Positions 8,052 through 16,292 of a DNA stretch of 64,000 nucleotides are shown here, one piece after another. The first letter of the stretch is position 1. Each line of letters starts with the position of its first letter. A model generated the notes under the pieces. The model searched no databases. It worked only from the letters and a program-made list of their open reading frames with translations, and was not told the origin of the DNA. Location of the stretch: contig NZ_CABHXX010000077.1 in NCBI RefSeq assembly GCF_902170565.1, forward strand, positions 24,225 through 88,224, in the 5' to 3' direction. This DNA is from Yersinia thracica (GTDB lineage: Bacteria > Pseudomonadota > Gammaproteobacteria > Enterobacterales > Enterobacteriaceae). Made by a program: the position numbers and the translations under genes.

Positions 8052-8220
8052 TTTTAACAGGCGATGTTGCCTTAAACGTCGTCTGTTTACGCTGTTTATC
8101 ACTCCTTTCCCTTTTTATTTCTTACTCTTTGTTGCCTCATCCATTCTTTAACGCATCACCACGATAACCTCCTATTTTTCCACAAAAAATGTTTGTCCTA
8201 AAGTGATGTTGGCTGATTGC
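8052..8220 (+). repeat. Imperfect direct repeat, copy B (after rpn)
   Basis: This is the partner of copy A. It opens with TTTTAACAGGCGATG, has a hairpin whose arms (AGGCGA/TCGTCT) differ from copy A yet still pair with a G-U, and ends with the shared AAATGTTTGTCCTAAAGTG and GATTGC. The conserved ends and pairing suggest either a duplicated terminator region or cassette borders. Confidence 0.7.
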
Positions 8221-8356
8221 ACGGTAGAACTTCGCTGGGCTATAGTCACGCCGCAGCGGCAAAATCCGCTGTCGGGTTTGGAACCCCGTTTTCAACAGGG
8301 CGCATGACTGCCTAGTCGGTTATTATGTGCAGGCACGGCTACATCTGTAAAACAAT

Positions 8357-8432
8357 GGTGAGCTGGGCAGGGGCATCGAAAGATGCGCCGGATTCTCTGT
8401 TGACCGGTAGTTCCAACCCTGCCCAGTTCACC
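8357..8432 (+). ncRNA. C4-type antisense RNA (P4 CI / P1 c4 like)
   Basis: Arms GGTGAGCTGGGCAGGG (8357-8372) and CCCTGCCCAGTTCACC (8417-8432) pair over 16 positions with one G-U. Inside are two smaller hairpins: GCATC-GAAA-GATGC (8373-8386, a GNRA tetraloop) and CCGG-loop-CCGG (8388-8407). This is the architecture and sequence style of the C4 antisense RNAs of phages P1, P7 and P4. Two segments are complementary to the leader just downstream: TCACCACC (8428-8435) to 8458-8465, and TCTCTGT in the loop (8394-8400) to 8480-8486, as the C4 mechanism requires. The exact ends are not known. Confidence 0.78.
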
Positions 8433-8457
8433 ACCCATAAAGAGATTGGAACCTCAA

Positions 8458-8490
8458 GGTGGTGAGTTTAAAAACTCATACAGAGAGGTA
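8458..8490 (+). promoter_or_regulatory. Predicted C4 RNA target in the leader of the small ORFs
   Basis: GGTGGTGA (8458-8465) and ACAGAGA (8480-8486) are exact complements of two C4 segments. The second overlaps the ribosome site region GAGAGGTA before ATG 8497. Pairing would therefore hide the translation start, and in the P1/P4 systems such pairing also provokes early termination. The complementarity is seen; the regulation is inferred. Confidence 0.65.
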
Positions 8491-8496
8491 GTCATC

Positions 8497-8607
8497 ATGG
8501 ATTTGACGACTAGACGCCTATCATTATTGACCAGCAATATCATTGTTATTCCCACACCTGTTTCTTCATCTGACCCTCTGCTGCCGGAGGTGCGCTATGT
8601 ACGATGA
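8497..8607 (+). CDS. Small leader ORF under C4 control
   Basis: ATG 8497 is 5 bases after GAGAGGTA and opens a 36-residue frame (MDLTTRRLSLLTSNIIVIPT...) ending at TGA 8605-8607. It overlaps the next ORF start by 11 bases in another frame. In P1 a small ORF sits between c4 and icd/ant and couples their translation, and this may do the same. I recognise no family. Its basis is the ribosome site, the overlap and its place after the antisense target. Confidence 0.5.
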   Translation: MDLTTRRLSLLTSNIIVIPTPVSSSDPLLPEVRYVR

Positions 8608-8791
8608 CACCCCCTGCGAAGTAGAAGAACTTATCGATCACTGCCGTGCGTTGATTTACGCCATCATTTCCGTTGATCGGGCCGATGCTAAAGAGATTCT
8701 TTCGCTTATTTTGTGGCAACAAATTGATGCGTTACGTAGCACTTATCTGCGGGATAGCGAGGAGCCGCTAGAATTAGCGTTCGCCCTCTAA
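8597..8791 (+). CDS. Small acidic protein of the C4 cassette
   Basis: ATG 8597 is preceded by GGAGG with 6 bases between. The 64-residue product is acidic and helical (MYDDTPCEVEELIDHCRALI, later LILWQQIDALRSTYL) and has no membrane segment or signal. I do not recognise the family. In P4 and P1, genes under C4-type RNA encode growth-affecting or derepression proteins (Kil, epsilon, Icd, Ant), so a role in phage-host control is plausible but unproven. Translation is likely coupled to the overlapping leader ORF. A long hairpin follows 115 bases later. Confidence 0.65.
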   Translation: MYDDTPCEVEELIDHCRALIYAIISVDRADAKEILSLILWQQIDALRSTYLRDSEEPLELAFAL

Positions 8792-8905
8792 CACAACAGA
8801 TAGGTCACCACTGGAATGGATTTATTGATGGTTAACCTATCTACAATGACTTTGAATCTGTAGGAGTTGAACCGTAAATACAATGAGATATAAAGGTTAC
8901 ACTGC

Positions 8906-8966
8906 AAAAACCGGCTACAACACGAAACACTGCATAGTACTCATATTCGTGATGTAGTCGGTTTTT
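8906..8966. terminator. Long hairpin terminator before the FI promoter
   Basis: AAAAACCGGCTACA...CACGAA (8906-8926) pairs with TTCGTG...TGTAGTCGGTTTTT (8946-8966) over 19-20 of 21 positions. A-run and T-run ends make it bidirectional. It closes the cargo region just before the FI late promoter. Confidence 0.75.
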
Positions 8967-9004
8967 ATGCGGAGAATATCGCTGAATCTGTGTATCTGTT
9001 TTTT

Positions 9005-9022
9005 TGTGCCATCCCTCACACA
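9005..9022 (+). promoter_or_regulatory. Ogr-binding site of the FI late promoter
   Basis: Exact TGT-N12-ACA (TGT 9005-9007, ACA 9020-9022) lies 72 bases before the FI start. Its sequence closely matches the V promoter site at 2296. It is the expected activator site for the FI-FII-E-T-U-D operon. Confidence 0.8.
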
Positions 9023-9093
9023 ACCCCCACCCACTGCCCCGCGCCTAATTATCCGGCATCATAGCGAATGAACGCTTAACCGGAGAAAACCGC

Positions 9094-10269
9094 ATGTCTG
9101 CAACCGATTACCACCACGGTGTGCGCGTCATTGAAATTAGCGAAGGCACTCGCCCGATCCGCACTGCCAGTACGGCGGTGGTCGGGATGGTTTGTACCTC
9201 CGATGATGCTGACGCCACCGTATTTCCATTAAATACCCCGGTATTACTCACCGATGTGTTAGCCGCCAGCGGCAAGGCTGGTGAAACTGGCACATTAGCC
9301 CATTCACTGGACGCTATCAGCGACCAAACCAAACCCGTCACTATCGTTGTCCGTGTAGCTCAAGGTGAAACCGAAGCTGAAACCACGTCCAATATTATTG
9401 GCGGAATAACACCCGATGGCCGTTATACCGGCATGAAAGCGCTGTTAGCCGCCCAGGGTAAGTTTGACGTCAAACCGCGCATTTTGGGGGTGCCAGGTCA
9501 TGACACCAAAGCGGTTGCCACTGAACTGCTTGCCATTGCTCAGAGCCTACGTGCCTTTGCCTACATCAGCGCCTATGGTTGTAAAACCAAAGAAGAAGCC
9601 ATTATTTACCGTGATAACTTTAGCCAGCGTGAAGCGATGGTGATTTGGCCGGATTTCCTCAGTTGGGATACCGTCGCCAACGCCGAAACTACTGCTTACG
9701 CCACGGCCCGCGCCTTGGGCTTGCGTGCCAAGATTGATAATGACACAGGCTGGCATAAATCCCTGTCTAACGTGGGCGTCAATGGCGTTACCGGGATTAG
9801 TGCGGATGTATTCTGGGATCTGCAAAACAGCGCCACTGATGCCAATTTGCTTAACAGCAAAGACGTTACCACTCTGATCCGCAAGGACGGTTACCGTTTT
9901 TGGGGTTCCCGCTCTTGCTCTGATGATCCGCTATTTGCCTTTGAGAACTACACCCGCACCGCACAGGTATTAGCTGACACCATGGCCGAGGCGCATATGT
10001 GGGCTAACGATAAGCCGCTTACCCCGTCACTGGCAAAAGACATTATTGAGGGCATTCGCGCCAAAATGCGTGAATTGAAATCATTGGGTTATCTGATTGA
10101 TGGCGACTGCTGGTACGACGATAGCGTGAACGATAAAGACACCCTTAAAGCGGGCCGCCTGTTTATTGATTACGACTATACACCGGTACCGCCGCTGGAA
10201 GATTTAACTCTGCGCCAGCGCATTACCGATCGTTACCTGGCTAATTTCGCCGCCGCCGTTAATAGCTAA
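9094..10269 (+). CDS. FI: P2 FI major tail sheath protein
   Basis: The 391 residues compare with 396 for P2 FI. The family pattern is clear: [20 protein letters not shown], the [15 protein letters not shown] segment, [35 protein letters not shown], and the C-terminal [15 protein letters not shown]. It polymerises into the contractile sheath. The start has a CGGAG ribosome site. It is the first gene of the operon after the Ogr-dependent promoter and serves as the reference for the broken FI copy near 26 kb. Confidence 0.95.
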   Translation: MSATDYHHGVRVIEISEGTRPIRTASTAVVGMVCTSDDADATVFPLNTPVLLTDVLAASGKAGETGTLAHSLDAISDQTKPVTIVVRVAQGETEAETTSNIIGGITPDGRYTGMKALLAAQGKFDVKPRILGVPGHDTKAVATELLAIAQSLRAFAYISAYGCKTKEEAIIYRDNFSQREAMVIWPDFLSWDTVANAETTAYATARALGLRAKIDNDTGWHKSLSNVGVNGVTGISADVFWDLQNSATDANLLNSKDVTTLIRKDGYRFWGSRSCSDDPLFAFENYTRTAQVLADTMAEAHMWANDKPLTPSLAKDIIEGIRAKMRELKSLGYLIDGDCWYDDSVNDKDTLKAGRLFIDYDYTPVPPLEDLTLRQRITDRYLANFAAAVNS

Positions 10270-10280
10270 GGAGCTTAATC

Positions 10281-10796
10281 ATGGCATTACCACGCAAACT
10301 TAAGTTCCTGAATGTATTCAATGACGGGAACAGCTATCAAGGGGTGGTTGAATCGATCACCTTGCCCAAACTCAGCCGCAAATTTGAAGAGTTTCGCGGT
10401 GGCGGGATGAACGGCAGCGCCAAGGTTGATTTGGGGCTGGCCGATGGTGCGCTAGATGTTGATTGGACACTGGGCGGTATAGAGTCCGAAATCTACAAGC
10501 AGTGGGGCGTGACCAAGGTCGATGGGGTGTTACTGCGCTTTGCGGGTTCCTATCAGCGCGACGATACCGGGGAAACCCACGCGGTAGAAATTGTGATGCG
10601 CGGCCGCCATGAGGAAATTGACGGCGGCGACAGCAAGCAAGGTGATAACACCACCACCAAGATTTCCACCAAAAATACCTATTACAAATTGACCTGGGAC
10701 GGCGAAGTGCTGATCGAGGTCGATATTGTGAATATGGTCGAAATGGTCAACGGCGTCGATATGTTGGAAGCCCACCGCCGCAATATCGGCCTTTAA
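10281..10796 (+). CDS. FII: P2 FII major tail tube protein
   Basis: The 171 residues begin MALPRKLKFLNVFNDGNSY, typical of P2 FII, which forms the inner tube within the sheath. The start is 11 bases after the FI stop with an AAGGAG ribosome site. It is followed by an unusually long structured gap before E. Confidence 0.95.
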   Translation: MALPRKLKFLNVFNDGNSYQGVVESITLPKLSRKFEEFRGGGMNGSAKVDLGLADGALDVDWTLGGIESEIYKQWGVTKVDGVLLRFAGSYQRDDTGETHAVEIVMRGRHEEIDGGDSKQGDNTTTKISTKNTYYKLTWDGEVLIEVDIVNMVEMVNGVDMLEAHRRNIGL

Positions 10797-10797
10797 T

Positions 10798-10921
10798 ACC
10801 CCCATCAGAGAGTGGATGACGAGTCACGATAGCCCATCGATGGGGAAAAGTTCCGTTCGGGTCGTAGCGGCTTAGGCCGCCGGAGCGCCCGTAGGAACAG
10901 TCACCCCGTCGCACTCGGGGG
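10798..10921 (+). other. Highly structured intergenic RNA candidate between FII and E
   Basis: The 157-bp gap contains many nested pairings: CCCCC (10799-10803) with GGGGG (10917-10921), GAGTG with CACTC, GACG with CGTC, GGGG with CCCC, GTTCC with GGAAC, CGGG with CCCG, and GCGGC-TTAG-GCCGC at the tip. It also holds a perfect 12-bp palindrome CCCATCGATGGG (10833-10844). It has no start codon with a ribosome site. It could be a processing or translational control element for E, or a self-cleaving RNA with a divergent core. I cannot assign a family. Confidence 0.5.
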
Positions 10922-10953
10922 CAAACCTCCTAACTTTTAATCGGATAATTACT

Positions 10954-11265
10954 ATGAAAAAAGACACGACAGAACCCCAATTTAATGTGATCACACTGGA
11001 CGTCCCCATTGTCCGAGGTAATACCACCATCACCGAAGTGACGGTAAATAAACCCAATGCTGGCGCATTACGCGGTGTCAGGCTGCAAGCGCTGATGGAA
11101 ACCGACGTTGATGCATTAATTAGAGTATTACCTCGTATTACCACGCCCAATCTGACCGTGCCGGAAGTCAACAATCTTGATCCGGCTGACATTTATGCAT
11201 TGTCTCAGGCGCTGGCACTTTTTTTCTTACCGAACTCGGTCAGGTCAGATTACCTACCAGTTTAA
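10954..11265 (+). CDS. E: P2 gpE-like tail protein (tape-measure chaperone, short form)
   Basis: This 103-residue frame (MKKDTTEPQFNVITLDVPIV) corresponds to P2 gpE. E and its frameshifted product E+E' act as tail assembly chaperones for the tape measure protein, like lambda G and GT. It ends at TAA 11263-11265. The ribosome site is weak (CGGAT) and the structured gap lies just upstream. Confidence 0.88.
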   Translation: MKKDTTEPQFNVITLDVPIVRGNTTITEVTVNKPNAGALRGVRLQALMETDVDALIRVLPRITTPNLTVPEVNNLDPADIYALSQALALFFLPNSVRSDYLPV

Positions 11266-11399
11266 CGGTTGATGATTTGATGGCTGATATTGCCGTGGTA
11301 TTCCATTGGCCGCCATCAGCCACCGATCCGATGACTGTAGGCGAGCTTTTAGAGTGGCGACATAAGGCCATTATCCGTAACGGGGGCAGTGATGAGTGA
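10954..11399 (+). CDS. E': E+E' fusion made by -1 frameshift
   Basis: A -1 shift at the heptamer 11220-11226 joins E codon 91 to a second frame reading LTELGQVRLPTSLTVDDLM...VGELLEWRHKAIIRNGGSDE and ending at TGA 11397-11399, about 148 residues in all. P2 makes E+E' in the same way at T-TTT-TTG. The E' frame is long, carries the LLEWRH motif seen in this family and overlaps the T start, so it is well supported by sequence. Confidence 0.85.
11220..11226 (+). promoter_or_regulatory. -1 frameshift slippery site T TTT TTC
   Basis: Within a run of seven T followed by C, the zero frame reads TTT TTC, and a one-base backward slip lets both tRNAs re-pair on TTT TTT. It matches the position of the P2 slippery site and produces E+E'. 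Confidence 0.85.
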
Positions 11400-14316
11400 T
11401 AAGAACCTCCGCTTGCAGGTTTCTTTAAGTGCCATCGATAAAGTTACCAAGCCATTTAAATCTATGTTGGCCAGTAATAAGATGCTGGCCGCATCGATTA
11501 AAAATTCCAAACAAGAACTAAAACAACTCAATAGCCAGGCGGCTAACATTGAGGGTTTTCGTAAGAACAAAGCGGCGGTTAATGGTGCCGCTCAGGCATT
11601 GGCCGCCGCCCGCGATAAAGCGCGCCAGCTTGCTAATGAATTAAAAAACAGCGTCGCACCCACCGCGAAACAAACCAGAGAGTTTAAGCGCGCCAGTGAA
11701 GCCGCCGCCAAGCTAAAACAAAAATACAATGATTTACGCACCGCGCTACATACCCAGCGCAGCGCATTGCAAAGCAACGGCATTGCCACTAACCGATTAG
11801 GCCAGGCACAGCGATCCCTTAAAGCCAATATCACCAGCACCACCGCCGCGCTGACCGCGCAACAGCGCCGGTTAGAGCAGCAAGCGCAGCAGCAACAGCG
11901 CCTTAGTGCTGCCCGCAACCGCTTTGATAGCAGCAATCAGCGCAAAGCCATTGCCGCCGGATTGGGTTACACCTCGCTCTCCACCGGCCGCGCCATGGGC
12001 CGTGGGATAGGGAATGCTTTACATGTCGGCTATGAATTTGACGCCATGATGAGCGGCACCCAAGCGGTAACGCGCATTCAAGATAAAAACTCGCCTGAAA
12101 TGCAAGCGATGCGCCATCAGGCCCGTACCTTGCCGCTCTCCTCTAAATTTACCGACCTGCAAGTCGCCGAGGGCCAATATTACCTTGGCCGCACCGGCTA
12201 CAGCCCGAAACAGGTTGTTGGGGCGATGGCGGGCATGCTGAATTTAGCGGCGGCCGGTGATATCGATTTGGGTACCACCGCCGATATCGCGTCCAATATT
12301 CAAACCGCGATGGGGATACCGGCGGAGAAAATGGATCGGGTGGCCGATGTGCTCACCGCCCTGTTTACCCGGAATAACGTGGATATTCCGATGTTGGGCG
12401 AATCCATGAAGTATTCTGGCGGCGTTGGGCGCGAATACGGGCAGAGTTTGGAGACAGTCGCAGCGTCTACCGCCATGCTAGGTAGCGCCGGTATTCAGGG
12501 TAGTCAGGCCGGTACCACCATGCGTAGCATCTTAAGCCGTATTGGTGGCTCCAGTACCGTTAAAGATTTAGGGGTTAAGACGGCCGATAAAAACGGCAAT
12601 ATGCGTGATCTGGTGGATATCCTCAAAGATATCAATGAGAAAACCGCTAAAATGGGCAACGTTGAGCGCGGGGCTATCTTTAAGAGCATCGCCGGGCAAT
12701 ATGCCGTGACCGGTTTTGGCGTGCTGATGCACGCTGCCGGTAATGGCTCGTTGGATAAGATGCGCGGTCAGCCCGGTGAGTATGATGGCGAGGCGGCGCG
12801 CGTGGCAGCGACCAAGCTGGACAACTTAAAAGGCGACATGACTATTATTCATGCCGCCCTGGAAAACGTCAGCGTTGAACTGTTTGAGAAAAATGACGCA
12901 TGGCTTAGGTCAACAGCTAAAAGCATTACCGAGTTTATGCACGGTGTGGCCGAGTTCCTCAAAGCGCATCCAAAAATCAGCCTTGGCATTGTGCAGGTGG
13001 GTACCGCTGTCGCTATTGCTACCGCCGCATTTGGCGCATTGGCTATCGCTGTTGTCGGTATCTTGGGGCCGTTTGCTCTACTGCGTTTTACCACCTCGGT
13101 ATTAGGTATTCGGCTGTTGCCGCAACTGTCGTTTGGTATGTCCAAACTGGCGAGCACCACACCCATCACCACCCAACAGATCGGCAACTTTAGCCGCTCA
13201 CTGCTTACCCTGTCTAAAAATGGCGGGCAGTCGGCGATTGCCACCCTTAAAGGGCTGGGTAATGGTCTGGTTAATGTGGTGCGTTCTCCGGTTAAATCCG
13301 CTATCAGCGGTTTTAAAATGTTGGGCAATGCCGTTAGCTGGCTGGCTAAATCTCCGCTTAAATTCCTGCGCTTTGCTCTTGGCGGCTTAGGGGGCATGTT
13401 CGGGATCTTAATCAGCCCTATCGGCCTGATTGGTGCGGCCATCGCCGGTGCGGGCTTGCTGATTTACAAGTATTGGAATCCGATTAAGGCGTTTTTAGGC
13501 GGTGTAGTGGATGGCTTTATGCAAGCCGCCGCCCCAATTAAAGAGGCATTGAAACCGCTGGGGCCGGTGTTTGACTGGATCGGCGATGCAGTTAAAAGCG
13601 TGTGGAACTGGTTTAAAAAATTACTGGAGCCGGTGCAATCCACCACCGCCGATTTAAACAGCGCTGCCGATGCCGGTAAATCTTTCGGTAAATTTCTGGC
13701 CGATGGTATCAGCTTTGCCATGACCCCCCTTAACGCGCTGATTTCATCCATTAAATGGGTACTGGAAAAACTGGATGAAGTGAAACAGCGCTCCGAGAAA
13801 ACCCGCGAACTGGCACAGAGTAATCCGGCGCTAGCTGCCGCCGCTGGCAACTACGGTATTACATGGAAACCCGCCCCCAAGGGCAACAGTGCCGCTGATA
13901 TCGCCGCGAAATACACCGGTGAATATGATAACGGCGGCACTATCCCGTTGGGTAAATTTGGCGTAGTCGGTGAGCATGGGCCGGAGATTATTAACGGCCC
14001 GGCGCAAGTTACCGGCCGCCGCAATACTGCCGCCATGGCGGTTGCCGCTTCCATGCTATTTAGTGGCTATCAAGCTGCCGCCGCCCCGCTGCATCCGTAT
14101 AGTTTACCAGCGGCGCAGTACCGCAATCACAATAACGGCCAATCCGGCAACCAACAGCAAAACCAAGTCAGCACTGGTGCGCCCATTATCAATATTTACC
14201 CGCTACCACAACATGACGCGCAAGATATCGCGCGCGAGGTAGCCCGCCAGTTAGCGGCCTATCAGCGCCAGACACAAAGTAAATCAAACCGCAGTTATCA
14301 AGACCATGACGACTAA
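11392..14316 (+). CDS. T: P2 gpT-like tail tape measure protein
   Basis: This is a 974-residue tape measure protein. The N-terminal 180 residues are coiled-coil and rich in lysine, glutamine and alanine. A conserved tape measure domain follows (ALHVGYEFDAMMSGTQAV, LAAAGDIDLGTTADIASN). Hydrophobic segments lie near residues 525-565 and 660-700, and the tail contains EYDNGGTIPLGKFGVVGEHGPEI-type glycine-rich sequence. It fixes tail length and enters the cell with DNA. I use ATG 11392 after GGGGGCAG; a GTG at 11389 is also possible. The start overlaps the E' stop. Confidence 0.92.
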   Translation: MSDKNLRLQVSLSAIDKVTKPFKSMLASNKMLAASIKNSKQELKQLNSQAANIEGFRKNKAAVNGAAQALAAARDKARQLANELKNSVAPTAKQTREFKRASEAAAKLKQKYNDLRTALHTQRSALQSNGIATNRLGQAQRSLKANITSTTAALTAQQRRLEQQAQQQQRLSAARNRFDSSNQRKAIAAGLGYTSLSTGRAMGRGIGNALHVGYEFDAMMSGTQAVTRIQDKNSPEMQAMRHQARTLPLSSKFTDLQVAEGQYYLGRTGYSPKQVVGAMAGMLNLAAAGDIDLGTTADIASNIQTAMGIPAEKMDRVADVLTALFTRNNVDIPMLGESMKYSGGVGREYGQSLETVAASTAMLGSAGIQGSQAGTTMRSILSRIGGSSTVKDLGVKTADKNGNMRDLVDILKDINEKTAKMGNVERGAIFKSIAGQYAVTGFGVLMHAAGNGSLDKMRGQPGEYDGEAARVAATKLDNLKGDMTIIHAALENVSVELFEKNDAWLRSTAKSITEFMHGVAEFLKAHPKISLGIVQVGTAVAIATAAFGALAIAVVGILGPFALLRFTTSVLGIRLLPQLSFGMSKLASTTPITTQQIGNFSRSLLTLSKNGGQSAIATLKGLGNGLVNVVRSPVKSAISGFKMLGNAVSWLAKSPLKFLRFALGGLGGMFGILISPIGLIGAAIAGAGLLIYKYWNPIKAFLGGVVDGFMQAAAPIKEALKPLGPVFDWIGDAVKSVWNWFKKLLEPVQSTTADLNSAADAGKSFGKFLADGISFAMTPLNALISSIKWVLEKLDEVKQRSEKTRELAQSNPALAAAAGNYGITWKPAPKGNSAADIAAKYTGEYDNGGTIPLGKFGVVGEHGPEIINGPAQVTGRRNTAAMAVAASMLFSGYQAAAAPLHPYSLPAAQYRNHNNGQSGNQQQNQVSTGAPIINIYPLPQHDAQDIAREVARQLAAYQRQTQSKSNRSYQDHDD

Positions 14317-14327
14317 GGAGTAATAAC

Positions 14328-14792
14328 ATGATGATGGCGTTAGGGATGTTTGTATTTATGCTGCAAACCGTCCCCTATCAAGATTTTCAGCATCAAATGG
14401 CATGGCGTCACCCGTCCAATGCGCGTATTGGTTTACGCCCGTCAAGCCAGTTTTTAGGGCCAGATGAAGAATCAATTACCCTATCCGGCGTGTTATACCC
14501 TGAATTGACCGGCGGCAAGGTCTCATTGATGGCCTTGCAACTGATGGCTGAAACCGGCAAGGCATGGTCATTAATTGAGGGGAACGGTGCTATTCACGGC
14601 ATGTTTGTGATTGAGAGTCTTAGCCGTACCAAAAGTATCTTTTTCAGTGACGGCTCGGCACGCAAAATTGAATTTACCCTCACACTGAAACGTACCGATG
14701 AATCATTAAAAGAGATGTTTGGTGATTTATCCCAGCAATTTGACGATATCGCCTCTCAAGTCTCTGATGCCGCCAGCGGATTATTATCATGA
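14328..14792 (+). CDS. U: P2 gpU-like tail terminator-region protein
   Basis: The 154 residues open with MMMALGMFVFMLQTVPYQDF, as in P2 gpU, followed by the conserved FLGPDEESITLSGVLYPE and LIEGNGAIHGMFVIESL. It is a tail protein needed for tail completion. Spacing from T is 11 bases with an AAGGAG ribosome site, and the stop overlaps D as ATGA. Confidence 0.92.
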   Translation: MMMALGMFVFMLQTVPYQDFQHQMAWRHPSNARIGLRPSSQFLGPDEESITLSGVLYPELTGGKVSLMALQLMAETGKAWSLIEGNGAIHGMFVIESLSRTKSIFFSDGSARKIEFTLTLKRTDESLKEMFGDLSQQFDDIASQVSDAASGLLS

Positions 14793-15895
14793 CGATGATA
14801 GATAGCCTGTTAAATAACGGCCATAACGCGCCGGATTATTCTATTACCGTAGATGGAATAGATAAAAGTGATGGTATTAAAGAACGCCTGATGTCCTTAA
14901 CCCTGACCGATAACCGGGGTTTTGAAGCGGATCAGCTTGATATAGAACTGGATGATTCAGACGGCCAATTAGTGCTACCCCGACGCGGGGCTAAAATAGC
15001 AGTGGCGCTAGGCTGGCAAGGGGCGGCGCTGATTGATAAAGGCACGTTCACCGTGGATGAAATAGAACACAGCGGCGCGCCGGATAAGCTGACTATTCGC
15101 GCCCGCAGTGCTGATTTCCGTGAAACACTCAATATTCGCCGCGACCAGTCTTATCATAAAACCACCATTGGCGGGATGATTAAAATAATTGCCGAGCGCA
15201 ATAAACTCACGGCTACATTAAATAAAACCATGTCTGATTTAACCGTCGACCATATAGACCAAACCAATGAATCAGACGGCAATTTAATTACCCGATTAGC
15301 AAAACAATACGGCGCTATTGCCACAGTGAAAAATGGCAATTTGTTATTTATCCGTCAGGGCCAGGCGAAAACCGCCAGCGGTAAACCGATTCCGGTGATG
15401 ATGATTATCCGCAGCCTGGGCGATGGTCATCAATTTAGTATGGCTGACCGGGGCGCTTATACCGGCATGGTGGCAAACTGGCTTAATACCCGCACCACCG
15501 AAAAACCGGAGGTAAAGGTAAAGCGGAAGCGCAAAGGTAAAGCAACAACTACTGCCAAGCCAAAAGAACCAGAAGAGAAACAGGGCGAATACTTGATCGG
15601 CACTGATGAGAATGTGCTGACCTTGCGCACCACTTACGCCAACAAACACAATGCACAGCGAGCAGCTAAATCGAATTGGGAACGGCTGCAACGTGGCGCG
15701 GCAAAATTCTCTATTCAGCTTGCCAAGGGACGCGCAGATCTCTATCCAGAAGTGCCGGTTAAGGTGATCGGATTCAAAAAGCAGATTGATGAGGCTGATT
15801 GGACGCTGGTCACCGTGACCCATTCCGTGAGTGATAGCGGCTTTACTACCGCGCTGGAATTAGAGGTGAAAATAGATGATTTGGATATGGAATGA
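14789..15895 (+). CDS. D: P2 gpD-like tail protein (late control D)
   Basis: The 368 residues fit the late-control D family (P2 gpD about 387), a baseplate hub component related to T4 gp27. Motifs include YSITVDGIDKSDGIKERLMS near the N terminus, a lysine-rich linker near 240-265, and a C terminus VTVTHSVSDSGFTTALELEV. It overlaps U by four bases and is the last structural gene before ogr. Confidence 0.92.
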   Translation: MTMIDSLLNNGHNAPDYSITVDGIDKSDGIKERLMSLTLTDNRGFEADQLDIELDDSDGQLVLPRRGAKIAVALGWQGAALIDKGTFTVDEIEHSGAPDKLTIRARSADFRETLNIRRDQSYHKTTIGGMIKIIAERNKLTATLNKTMSDLTVDHIDQTNESDGNLITRLAKQYGAIATVKNGNLLFIRQGQAKTASGKPIPVMMIIRSLGDGHQFSMADRGAYTGMVANWLNTRTTEKPEVKVKRKRKGKATTTAKPKEPEEKQGEYLIGTDENVLTLRTTYANKHNAQRAAKSNWERLQRGAAKFSIQLAKGRADLYPEVPVKVIGFKKQIDEADWTLVTVTHSVSDSGFTTALELEVKIDDLDME

Positions 15896-15969
15896 TGATT
15901 TTTAATCAATAATCACGCATAATTATCATTAACACCGGCCATAGCCGGGATGATGCCGGAGTCCGGATC

Positions 15970-16185
15970 ATGTTCAATTGTCCCTTATGCCACAGTGCAG
16001 CCCATACCCGCAGCAGCAGCCAGATCACCACAGAAACCAAAGAGCGCTATCACCAGTGCATCAATGTGAATTGCGGTCATACCTTTGTGACGATGGAAAG
16101 CTTTATGCGTTCAATATCGAAGCCCGGTGAGATTAACCCTGTAGAACCTCACCCACAAAATGGTGGGCAAGAAGTGATGTTCTGA
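15970..16185 (+). CDS. ogr: Ogr/Delta-type late gene activator (zinc finger)
   Basis: This 71-residue protein has a CxxC (C4, C7) and CxxxxC (C30, C35) zinc site and the family residues RYHQCINVNCGHTFVTMESF. P2 Ogr contacts the RNA polymerase alpha subunit and activates late promoters at TGT-N12-ACA. Two such sites are present in this window (2296, 9005). It is the last prophage gene, as in P2, next to the right attachment site. Confidence 0.92.
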   Translation: MFNCPLCHSAAHTRSSSQITTETKERYHQCINVNCGHTFVTMESFMRSISKPGEINPVEPHPQNGGQEVMF

Positions 16186-16217
16186 GAGCTAAAAATAAAT
16201 CTATCTGCCCTGCTCTC

Positions 16218-16241
16218 ATCCCGCTTTTGCGGGATTTTTTT
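16218..16241 (+). terminator. Terminator after ogr
   Basis: ATCCCGC-TTTT-GCGGGAT is followed by a run of six or seven T, a textbook intrinsic terminator reading rightward from ogr. Confidence 0.85.
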
Positions 16242-16292
16242 CGCCTAAATCACTGTAAAACAATCCTGCTCAAAAAAGCTTCGCCGCCAAGG

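Noticed and set aside
8206..8307. 33-codon ORF before the C4 RNA
   Set aside because: It begins in repeat copy B with no ribosome site and I know no family like it; it could be chance.
10798..10921. Hammerhead ribozyme
   Set aside because: UGACGAG, GGAAAA and GUC fragments are present, but C3 is A and the expected stem junctions do not close; I kept only the neutral call of structured RNA.
13464..13850. Long reverse and alternate-frame ORFs inside gene T
   Set aside because: They are shadow frames of a strongly supported tape measure gene, with no ribosome sites and no recognisable domains.
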